Assembly (NCBI GenBank): GCA_963678675.1
Contig: OY783199.1
Coordinates: 5,215,501 to 5,279,500, forward strand
Length of the DNA: 64,000 nt
Direction: 5' to 3'
Source: Xiphydria camelus
Lineage: Eukaryota; Arthropoda; Insecta; Hymenoptera; Xiphydriidae
The stretch's first letter is position 1, and each line of letters begins with the position of its first letter. Of the stretch, positions 43,871 to 53,130 are shown in pieces. The notes below the pieces were generated by a model. That model saw nothing but the letters and a program-made list of their open reading frames with translations. It was not told where the DNA came from and did no database searches. Both the position numbers and the translations under genes were made by a program.

Positions 43871-44958
43871 GTCTCGTTACTACGTGTCGACTACCGTCGT
43901 GGTTGCGTCTCTCACCCTCTCCCTCCCCCCCCGGCTTTATCTCTCTCGCTTTGCGGTCTCCCCGGCCCTCGCTGACCTCCGCTTGAACCCTGAAGGCTTC
44001 GGGGATAATATAATTTTGTGTATAGCGATCAATCGTAGGTATAGGTAGGTACTTATAACCCGTCTCGTTTACCGAGTTCACGAAGGTCCATTCCCGCTGC
44101 GGTTAGAATAATTGCACCGGGAGGAATGTGCGTTGTACGTCGGGGAGTCAATATTTGTATCGCAATCACAGCGCGGACGAGCTTTCTCGGAATTTCAGGA
44201 CGAAAGGCCCTCGTTCCTTTAAGTTCAAGCGATCGATCGCAGGAGCCGTTCGTCCATTCGCGATTCCAATCGACGAGCGGATGTATCGTATTCGAAATAT
44301 TTCAAGCGATATAGAGGGTCGCTCGCCGCAACCGCGAACCCCTTTTGTATAGGGGGAGCTAAGTAATACGTCGTAGAGAGAGAGAGGAAGGGAGAAAGGG
44401 GCGGAGGAAGTCTTTACCGTGTTCCAACGTCGAACGATATCTAGATTAAAACCATGGGGAATAGGTATGCCCGGTGCCGCTGTATGGTGTAAAGATTAGC
44501 CTGACGCATGGCTGCAGAGATTGCAGGAACAGAGAGAGCCCCGCGCACCCCAATCCCCATACATTCGCGCGCGCCCCCCCCCCTTTCTCTACATATATGT
44601 CTACCCCCATGTACGGGCGAAAGTCCCTTATGGAAAATCAGCTTTTCGGTTATCGGCGACCTTCCGGTGGAACAGAGGCGGAGGGAGTCGAGTATATATA
44701 GGGATAAGGGATCAGCCGTGACGTTACGACGCGCCGCGACGTCGTCTCGCAATTTTGAAATGACGGCCCGTCAAGCGCGTTAACGCCAAGTTGAATCGTC
44801 GATAGGTCGGATGATACATTTCGCGGGATTTTAAATTCCCGAAATAAGTACAGAGACGTTAAATTCGTTGCTGGCGATAAAAATGTCTCGGATTAAAATC
44901 GATCGGTCGTAGTAGCTGCGTTCCCTCGAAGTTCAATGATGCATTCGTCATATCGCTG
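43310..44958. other. CpG-rich stretch with (TC)n
   Basis: Contains a (TC)n microsatellite at 43826-43871 and pyrimidine-rich DNA to 43960. Overlapping open frames throughout; none supported. Confidence 0.4.
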
Positions 44959-45224
44959 CAGAGAAAAAGAATTGGTTAGGTATACTGAAAATTACTTGCG
45001 GAATCGCAAGCAATTATTTATTTATATCAATGAAATTTTTTAATACATCGATTTGATATCTCTTCCTTACAATCATGTGAAATAGTAGTATGTGATTGCG
45101 AGGAAGAAATATCCAATTAATATGAAAAAAGATCTAATTGATATAATAAAGAAATAAATAAAGGAACTATTAATTGCGATCTCGCGAGTAATTCTTAGTT
45201 GATCCAATTTATTCTTTTCCTCTG
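44959..45224. mobile_element. MITE family C, copy 3
   Basis: CAGAGAAAAAGAATTGGTTA at the left and CCAATTTATTCTTTTCCTCTG at the right. The shared core AAATTACTTGCGGAATCGCA and the inner palindrome ATCTCTTCCTTACAATCATG / TGTGATTGCGAGGAAGAAAT are present. Confidence 0.8.
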
Positions 45225-45232
45225 TGTACAAC

Positions 45233-45468
45233 CACTGAGAAAAAAATTTAGTTGTTCCAACTCAATTGTTTGGATCGAGGGTTAAATTTCATCCAACTAA
45301 CCATTCTATGTTTAGTTGGATTGTGTATAGTTGGAATAACTCAAATTTTTTAATTTCATTCAATAAACTTAATTTTATTGTTAGATTTAAATCAATTCAA
45401 ATTAATTGCCTTGTTAAATCAATCCGAGTTGATTTGCTTCAACAGAAGTTTTTGTCAGATAAACAGTG
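45233..45468. mobile_element. MITE with CACTGAG end
   Basis: Begins CACTGAGAAAAAAATTTAGT and ends GTTTTTGTCAGATAAACAGTG. Internal repeats TTAGTTGGAT / ATCCAACTAA and TTAAATCAATT / AATCCGAGTTGATTT give a partial fold. It sits 8 bp from the family C copy and 20 bp from the next element. Confidence 0.6.
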
Positions 45469-45488
45469 AAAGTTTAGTGTTAACTGTA

Positions 45489-45686
45489 CATTGAGACAAA
45501 AATAATTTGATTCAACTAAATTTTGAGGTTACGAGCGGCCAACTAAATATATACCTAGTTATTTGAAGAAATATTTACTAGAAGCAGCTAAGTATTTAAT
45601 TACTTTTACTACATATGTGTTGAGAGATAACTATATAGTTAGCTGACTGCCCGAGAGGTTGTGGTTTGCAATTTTTTTTCTGAGTG
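45489..45686. mobile_element. MITE with CATTGAG end
   Basis: Follows TA. Starts CATTGAGACAAAAATAATTT and ends CAATTTTTTTTCTGAGTG. Inverted words GCGGCCAACTAAATATATAC and ACTATATAGTTAGCTGACTG. Non-coding, 198 bp. Confidence 0.6.
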
Positions 45687-46061
45687 TGTAAAAATAATCC
45701 ACACAACGCGTTAATTCCACTATTGCATCGTACACAAATCTCGCCACGTAACAACTGACCACATGCGTTCTCCTGCCCGTGTAGTGTGCAAGCACCGCGG
45801 TGCACTTCCGGAGCCCCTTTCCCCTTCCGTCGATCGATCCGCGCGGAAACGAGCGTGCGGTGCAGTGAGATGAAGATAAAAGTACAAAAAAACCATAGAA
45901 TCGTTCTTCGATTAGCATAACAAATGTCAGGACGCATCCATATTTCAATTAAACGTTCCGCTTTGCATATGTATTCAAGTTTCGCGCACTCTGGGGTTCA
46001 CGCCACCCCTCCACTCATAGGTACACTAGCGCGCAAAAGTCTACCTTGGTCGCAGACTTTA
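45687..46061. other. Non-coding
   Basis: The frames at 45596-45948 (minus) overlap the neighbouring MITE. No domain. Confidence 0.4.
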
Positions 46062-46063
46062 TA

Positions 46064-46963
46064 CGAGGATCATTTGAAAAGTTTCCGGCCTTTTTAGGAA
46101 AAACACATATTTCAAGGTAAACAAAATTTATTTCTCAACATAGTTTCCCCTTATAACTCGATACATTTAATTCATCATTTCTCACAACCGTTCAAGCCGC
46201 TGGAAAAAAATTCTTTTTGTCCACCTGAAAAATATCGGTCTACAGCGTTTTCCACCTTGGCATTTGTCCCAAATTTTTTTCCCACCAAGTTTTGGATTCA
46301 GGTTTCATCGACAATTATCAAACGTCGCAAAAATTCAACTGGATTTTTTTCATACAGCTCAAGACACTCACCCGACATGTCAAGCCATTCGCGTTTTTGG
46401 TCAATTGTCAACAAACGCGGCACCCAGCGCGCGGATAATTTTTTCATACCCAAATCCTCGTGCAAAATCTTGTGCACTCGTTCATCTGATATCTTACAAG
46501 CCTCAGCAATCTCCTTCACGGTCAATCGACGATCTTCCATCACAGTTTCATGCACTAAGTCCACAATGTTGTCAGTTGAAACAGTTTTTGGGCGCCCAGA
46601 ATGTTCATCATCAAAAATGCTGGTACGGCCAGGTTTGTATTCAGCCACCCAATGTTTGACGGTTGTGTACGAAGGGGACACTTCACCGTATACTGAGTCT
46701 AACTCGTTTTTCATTTCCTGAGTTTTCTCTTCCTTTCGAATAACTTGATCACACACTGCGCGATACTCGATTTTCTCCATTGTCGACAGAAAACATCACC
46801 CGTCATCAACTTTATAAAAGTGCCATGAGCAAAAGTACTGATCGGAATGACTTGAAATTTTTATGGGACACATGTATTAACGCCATCTATCAGATGACAG
46901 CGAGAATTAAATTCTATCACGACTGCTTGTCAATGAAGCCGGAAACTTTTCAAATGACCCTCG
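46064..46963 (-). mobile_element. Internally deleted mariner element
   Basis: The outer ends CGAGGATCATTTGAAAAGTT and AACTTTTCAAATGACCCTCG form terminal inverted repeats of about 27 bp with one mismatch. TA stands on both sides (46062-46063, 46964-46965). The element is 900 bp, against about 1.3 kb for a full mariner. On the minus strand it encodes the N-terminal half of a transposase and then, across a deletion, only a short C-terminal tail. Intact ends mean it could still be mobilised by a transposase supplied elsewhere; that is family knowledge, not shown here. Confidence 0.93.
46298..46780 (-). pseudogene. Truncated mariner transposase
   Basis: 160 codons from ATG (MEKIEYRAV...). The N-terminal helix-turn-helix DNA-binding region is followed by the linker word GRTSIFDDEHSGRPKT, typical of mariner transposases. 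A second helix-turn-helix (KEIAEACKISDERVHKIL) comes next, then the start of the catalytic domain with the first Asp in LIIVDET. A TGA replaces the Trp that normally follows. Beyond it, in the same phase, the sequence resumes at NLVGKKFGTNAKVENAVDRY and SGGQKEFFSSGLNG, which belong to the family's C-terminus. About 400 bp holding the second and third catalytic Asp are missing, so the protein cannot be an active enzyme. Confidence 0.92.
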
Positions 46964-46965
46964 TA

Positions 46966-47718
46966 CATTTATCGTCAGCTTCTCTCCGCAGCCTCGCGTT
47001 CATTAATCGCGGCTAAGTACTTTCCAAGCGATGCGTCGGTCAGCGATGCTCCGGAGGAGGACCGAACAAGGATCGTTTCCTCCGCGCAGAGCGGATAAGA
47101 AGAGCCGCGCCGCGCGTATACGTTCGTCCATAGACCATGGTCGCGCCTCATTTGCATGAGACAGTCGCTACGGTCACTCGTCCGGCGGTAACGGAGCGAC
47201 GGGCCTGTGGCAAGACGGCTCTTCTAACCACCGCGTGCGCGCGCGCGATCCTCCTCGGGGTGATTAACGTCGACCACCTGATGCCCGGGTTCCGCCGCCG
47301 ATGCGATATACCCGGCCATTCCGTGCGGGCGGCTGCCTTCTCGAACGATTTCAAAGTTTGCGAGACGAGCGCCAGCGGTGCGCGCCTCCGTGAGAGGCGC
47401 GGGATCCTATAAATACGCGGTGGAATATTTGAATCGTTGCTCGGTGCGGGCAGAAGAAGATCGCGCTCGCGAAAGGGTCGTTTAGCCTCGCGAAGCCGCG
47501 GTCACGGCGTATCGTTGCTAATTGGAGCCGTGTCGTCACGGCGCGGGCGGCTGGACCGCAACGTGGGATGCTGCGGTATATGGTAGCTCTGGTTCGATGA
47601 GTTTCAACGGGGCGGGGTTATCGGAAAATTCAGCGGATCTTTGGGGGTGGGATTTAGTTCGTTTTGGAAGTCTGCTTTCCGTGTAACGTGCGCGTTTACC
47701 ATAGGAGGCACGGTTACC
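46966..47718. other. CpG-rich non-coding stretch
   Basis: Overlapping frames at 46975-47539 and no domain. Confidence 0.4.
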
Positions 47719-48164
47719 CCAGTAAATTTTACTGTATTTACAATAAAAGAGATACGCATAAGGCTTTTTGGATGTTCCTACACGGAGGAAATGAAATAGT
47801 AATTATTATCAGCTAGAATAGTACCTAAATAGGTGACAGCTTCGGCAATATCGTATTAAATAATCTATAAAATAGTAATCATCACTATTTGAATGGTAAC
47901 TATTACTGTGCTGCAGATTATTCAACACGATATTTTCGAAGCTTTCACCTATTTGCTATTCTGTCTGGCAATCGTTACTATTCAATTTTCTCCGTGACTG
48001 TGCTAAAGAATAATTTGTTCTTAAAAACTAGTAAATTACGTCACTGTCTAGTAAATACTGTCACGATTTAATATTTTGAGAAGACAAATTTTTGCACCGC
48101 ATTGTAAAAACATCCGAAAACCCTCATGTACCCTGTTTATTGTAAATACAGTAAAATTTACTGG
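47719..48164. mobile_element. Foldback element carrying a nested foldback element
   Basis: The left arm CCAGTAAATTTTACTGTATT plus TACAATAAA is exactly inverted at the right end (TTTATTGTAAATACAGTAAA plus ATTTACTGG). Further in, GGCTTTTTGGATGTT pairs with AACATCCGAAAACCC. The inner element at 47781-47996 interrupts its left arm. The first word itself contains the palindrome AGTAAATTTTACT. Confidence 0.85.
47781..47996. mobile_element. Nested foldback MITE
   Basis: CACGGAGGAAATGAAATAGT and CTATTCAATTTTCTCCGTG are the ends. Arms CTAAATAGGTGACAGCTTCG and CGAAGCTTTCACCTATTTGC, and ATCGTATTAAATAATCT / GATTATTCAACACGAT, fold the rest. TA precedes the left end; the right flank is AC, so no perfect duplication remains. 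Confidence 0.75.
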
Positions 48165-50800
48165 TTTTGATCTACTGAAGGAATAAGGGAGTATCGACAG
48201 TAGAGAACTCCGCAGTCCGTTGGCATCGTTTTCCACTAAATTCCCCGTCCCTGTTTGCGGAGCGCCGTAGATTGCTTAGATCGTCGCAGCTTTGTCAAAG
48301 CGACAGGGACGATGATTACGTCTGTATTTCCCTGGGTGCCATTTTTAACCCTCCAGCGCTTCCCTGTCAGCTGCTGGAAGACTATTGTAGGATAGAGAAA
48401 GAGGGAGAGCGAGAGGAAATGATCATTGGAAAGGAAAGAGGTTGTGGAGTGCAGGGGAATTGAAACTTGTACCGATATGAAATTGATTAGAGAAAAAAAA
48501 ACGAATATTTTCGATTCGAAAAATCCGAAAACGACGCCGAAAATTTAACAGACACTCCGCTCTCGACTGACTCCTCCCTCCCCCTACGCAACTCCACTCT
48601 CAAGAGCTCGTCGCTATCCGCGGTGAGGTCGTGGCTTATCGTGGGATCTGTTTTTGCGTCTGTGCATCCCCTTTAACTAATATATTTGGAGCCTGGGGCC
48701 CGCCATTGTAATACCCACCGAATACACAATAATCCCGGCTCGCCGCCTCCCGCGCTCGCTCTCCGCGTCTCTCACTCACCCGCGTCCTCACCTTCACTTC
48801 CTCCCTCCTGCCCCTCCTAGCGCTTTCCCTCATTCATCGTTCCTCCTCCTCTCTCTCTCTCTCTCTCTCTCACTCCCCCTATCCCTATACAAAGCACAGA
48901 GTCAGTTTTTAATCACAGAGTAAACGCACGGGTCCGTCTGCCCGCCTGCCAGTCTCGAACCCTCGAAAACGGGCAGCGCTAAAAGGTGACTCGTAATGGC
49001 TCGAAGCGAAAAGCTTTTTCGACGCGCTCTCAGCTTTTCCTCTTTCTCTCTCTCTCTCTTGCGTTTCCCCTTTTCGCCTTTTTTCTCTCTCGGATCCTTC
49101 ATTCCCCGAACGATCGGGCTCAACGTTCTGGTACGCTTCGACGAGGTAGGCTCTATCGCATTTTGCCGTAGCTAGCTCTATGTATGTACTCGTATATACA
49201 CGGAAGGTATACACTCTTTGGCCATGTCGAAAAGCACGCGCGCGCACGGACCCTCTCGAAGAAAGGGCGAAAAAAAAAGACCAAACGACTGCCTATATAA
49301 CGTCGCAGGCATTGGAGAGGAACAAATGGAGTCGGTCGGAATAATTATTCTCGGGATGAAGTCGCTTTTACGACGGTGGACCGGATGGCACCGCGAGATG
49401 AACGAGATCGTTCCATGATCCATGACGAATGAAACGATCGCGCTGGAAATTAACGTCGCAGCCGTTTCAGTCGCGCGTCCCTCCTCTGGGCCCACCCTTT
49501 CTTTCTCCCTCCGTATCGGTTACGACTCTCCGCGCGCGATTGGAATCAATCGCGAGCGAACGGAGGAGGCCGACGCCGACCGCCGCGCAAAATCCACATC
49601 CGCGCGCATCTCGGGAGAGGAGACGCGAGCACCACCGATAGCACACCGGTTCGCTCGGCTCGCGCATCCGTAACACGCATAAATTACGATGTAATTACAC
49701 CCCCGGCGATCACGATCGGCGGTCCAGACGGCGGACAGATCGGATCTCGAAGAGGACCTCTGCGGCCCTCGCTATAACTACTCCCCTGCATACGATTCCG
49801 CGGCGCAACGCGCGGGCCTCTTCGCGATCCAACTGCACCTTGAGATAACCTTAACCATCCGCCGACTACACGACTGGGTTAACGCGGCAACCGGGATCTA
49901 GCGAGGGATCGGCGTCGTGAACTGATAGCTTCGAAGAGTGATAGGTGCATTAAAAAAATGAATAGGACGAGCAGGAGAGACCAGTTACTTCGTCCGGTAG
50001 ATTTTATAAGCGGAGAGCCGCGATTCTGCGCGAGAGGAAAAAAAGCGGCGCGTTCGCCTTCGGACGAGGTTTAAGCGAGTAAATCGTCGACAGACCCGCG
50101 CGTACGTACGCACGCGCACATATGTGTGCCGCAGATGTTAGATTATCTCCTCGCGGTTCGTTCGCTCGCTTGCTCACTCTCTTTCGCGGGAAGGGAAGGC
50201 TCCGTGCGAGGGAGTGAGAGAGAAATAGAGACGCGCGGGCTGAATGCAGGGCACGAAACAATGAGAGGGGGGGCCCCCGAAGAGGAGAGCGAATATAACC
50301 CGGAGAGAGACTCGACCGGACCCACCGGAGCAGATCTCCGCCACAACCTGACTAACTCCGGACTGAATTCATCCACCCGTGCAGCTGACCACGCGTGCTC
50401 TCTGGCTGCTTACTTAAGCGGCGCATTTTCTAGACGATTTGAGCCTTTAAGACGAGCCCGCCGTGCGGCGAGCGCGGAATTAGATTTCGAGACGTCGGGA
50501 CTAATTCTTTCCGTCCGCGCCGGTCGAATACGGCCGACTGGGACGCGAAACACTAATTGCGCGTGATGACCACTTCTCGAATACGCTCACGTCCGTACCA
50601 TTTTTATACCAGACGCGTGCATACGGGAGGAGTAGTCTGGCACACACATGCGGATGGTTCGTGGTCCGATTCGCTGGTTTCGCGTGATAATCACTGTAAT
50701 CGAATCGTGGAACGCGTCCGTGCGTCCTTTCATCGATATTGGCACGTTTCACGGTACGAGCAAATTTATTTAAGGTACACTTTCACGACACGCGAGTAGT
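48165..50800. other. CpG-rich stretch with (CT)n, no gene assigned
   Basis: A (CT)n microsatellite lies at 48849-48871 and CT-rich DNA at 49038-49070. Many overlapping frames (48902-49676, 50004-50799) lack domains. An ACCCGCGCGTACGTACGCAC-like CG/TA alternation occurs at about 50095-50115. Confidence 0.35.
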
Positions 50801-51375
50801 AATACCCCGAGTTACGTTATCTCGATTTACGTAGGTACTCGTATATTCGAGTTACGTGATTTTCAATTCCTCACCTCCTCTCGACAACGCTGTCCTCAAT
50901 TTTTCTTTTTTGCATTGTCCTACATTTCGTCGATTGTTTAATTAGTAACTTCTAACTGTTTCTAACTACATAACATTTACTGGAAAAAATTTGTATTTTT
51001 ATTAAACTTTTATATAAAGCTTCTCCCCCCAATGTGTGAATATGAAAATTAATATATTTCCTCATGAAATTGCTCCTATAAATTTCACAACAGAGTACCT
51101 ATATTAATTTTCATAATCACGTATTGGATAAAAGCTTTATATACAATTATATTAAATTTAATACAAATTTTTTTACAGTATTGAATTTGGACCCAGTGTA
51201 ATTGCGAGGAGCGCCTCAATGAGTAGTAATTAGGTATTTTCTTAGTAATGAACCAGTTAAGAATTTAGAATACCTTAAATTAAATATGTATATGACTCTA
51301 TACCCCGAGTTACGTATTTTTCAATTTACATCATCCTTCCCGGTTCCATCTATTACGTAACTCCGGGGTATTACT
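50801..51375. repeat. Inverted-repeat interval around a family E MITE
   Basis: TAATACCCCGAGTTACGTTA at the left recurs directly at 51300 (TACCCCGAGTTACGTATTTT) and in inverse near 51352 (TTACGTAACTCCGGGGTATT). It looks like an element with these ends that was later interrupted by the family E copy at 50979-51180. Confidence 0.5.
50979..51180. mobile_element. MITE family E, copy 1
   Basis: TGGAAAAAATTTGTATTTTT at the left and AATACAAATTTTTTTACAGT at the right. Inner arms ATATAAAGCTTCTCCCCCCA / GGATAAAAGCTTTATATACA and ATGAAAATTAATATATTTCC / ATATTAATTTTCATAATCAC. Matches 56338-56536 throughout. Confidence 0.8.
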
Positions 51376-51555
51376 GTACAGAGAAAAATAACTTGGTCAA
51401 TTTAACCAAAATCCTGGAGTCGATGATAAAACTGTTTGGTTCAATAATAGTCAATTTAACCAAACAGATGAAGGATCCATATTACACCAAACAGTTTGAT
51501 CATCGACTTGAGGATTTTGGCTAAACTGACCAAGTTATTTTTCTCTGCACAGTAA
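51371..51555. mobile_element. MITE family A, short palindromic copy
   Basis: TTACTGTACAGAGAAAAATA and the inverted end TATTTTTCTCTGCACAGTAA. Arms CTTGGTCAATTTAACCAAAA / TTTTGGCTAAACTGACCAAG and CCTGGAGTCGATGATAAAAC / TTTGATCATCGACTTGAGGA. Unlike the longer copies, almost all of it is arm, so it is a perfect foldback derivative. Confidence 0.8.
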
Positions 51556-51595
51556 TATCTCGGATATATACATAGGTACATACATGCATACATAC

Positions 51596-51756
51596 ATATC
51601 GCACACCTAGATCAAAACAGTATCAACTCAAAAAAAACTTGTTTTTCAGAAATGGCAAAAAACTGATTCTCATGTCGATATTTGATAAGGGGTTTACTTT
51701 TTCTGAAAAACAATTTTTTTGAGTAGATACTGTTTTGATCTAGGGGTGTGCGATAT
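51596..51756. mobile_element. 161-bp palindromic MITE
   Basis: ATATCGCACACCTAGATCAA and its near-exact inverse TTGATCTAGGGGTGTGCGATAT. Arms continue as AACAGTATCAACTCAAAAAA / TTTTTTTGAGTAGATACTGT and TTGTTTTTCAGAAA / TTTCTGAAAAACAA, leaving a loop of about 45 nt. It is flanked by TACATA-rich sequence. No second copy in the window. Confidence 0.85.
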
Positions 51757-52459
51757 ATACTTACATAGATATGAATGATAGACGAGATAATCGCGGATAG
51801 GCGTGCCTACCAGTCGGCAATATACCCTCTAGCTTTCCTTCGACGCGGATAGGAACGAAGGACTACGATGAGCCAACGTGTCCTCCCCGTCGCGAGAGAT
51901 ATTCATCAGGGCGCCTCTGTCTAGTGTCAAGGGGTTGGGTCCTTTTCCAGCAACCCCTACGCGCCTGGAAACGCTCTTCACGCTCCGTCGGTTATGCGAA
52001 TTTAGGAATTGACAGCATCCGCCCGCACGCGCTTTCCGAAGCGAGAACCCGAGCGCCGCAGGCAGGAAATCCGTGGAAATGTGTTGGCGGAAGATAAATT
52101 TTAATAAGGCGAGAAGAGAGCTTTCACCCTGGAGTTAGAGGAGCTGCTAAGCCACGCGCGCTCGACGGAACGGGGGATTGTTCGGATTAAAGAACACTCA
52201 TTTATTCCTTTCTTATACCGTGCGCGCGCGCGAGCGAACAGCCGCGAGAGAGGGAGGTTGAAGAGCCGCGGTCCTTTCCTGCTTTCAACGTTTTAGCTCG
52301 TCCGGGCTCTATTCTTTATAGAGGAGCGTTTATACCATCCTGACACGTCCGCAGCGCAATTTGTCTGCCGCCTACTAAATATGAATTTCATCTAAATGAA
52401 TATTCCCTGAAATAAGAGTGTAATATTTAATAAATCTGAGTCGAATTTGAAAGTACAAC
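51757..52459. other. Mixed non-coding DNA
   Basis: CpG-rich from 51790 to 52370. Nothing recognised. Confidence 0.4.
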
Positions 52460-53130
52460 ATATTTTAGGTTTTTTATGCGATTATCCTTTCATGTTTTAT
52501 AAAAAATCGAAATTTTTGGGAGCGATCGCTCGATCACTCTAGCGCTTATATGTATGTATTTTCTCACGCTAATTACGGAAAACATAATTATTGGATCGAT
52601 AATTGAAAGGAAATGCACGATATTGGTGACTTTATGTGAGTAAGAAGATTATCTTTTCACAAAATATCAGCGATATTACCTTGTTTTTTTTTGAGATTTC
52701 ATCAATAAATTCGTGACTTTCAGAATCAGCACGAAAAAATACATCGAATTAGGTGGTCGAGAGTTCGATTCCAAAGATTACAATTTTGGCGAAAATGGCA
52801 AGAATACATACATTCCTCTTGACATTTTTTTTTCAACCTTTCGCAAAAATCGAAATCTGTGGAAGCGATCATTAGCCTATCTTATGAATTTTTTTATGCT
52901 GATGGCGAAAAGCGCGGTTATTAGATCTATATGTCAAAAGGAAATATAAGTAATTGGGGTGACTTTTTGCAGAGGAAAACATTTTTTTTGAGAATTGCGA
53001 TTTTCTAATATTCCGTTTGAGATATCGACCTACTTCTTATTATTCCTGGAATCAGCATGAAGAAATATGTCGGATAGAGTGGTCGAGAGTTCAATTTCAG
53101 AAATTTCGATTTGTGGCAGAATTCTAAGGG
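52460..53130. repeat. Dispersed repeat DR1, copy 4 (about 1.5 units)
   Basis: Carries GGTGGTCGAGAGTTCGATTC (compare unit 1, GAATCGAATTCACGACCACC in complement), then a second, diverged GTGGTCGAGAGTTCAATTTC about 320 bp later, plus GAGATATCGACCTACTTCTT. The two internal repeats suggest the element is itself tandem. The small frame at 52713-52949 is inside the repeat and not a gene. Confidence 0.55.

Noticed and set aside
52713..52949. 78-codon plus-strand frame
   Set aside because: Lies inside the dispersed repeat DR1; related copies have no conserved frame.
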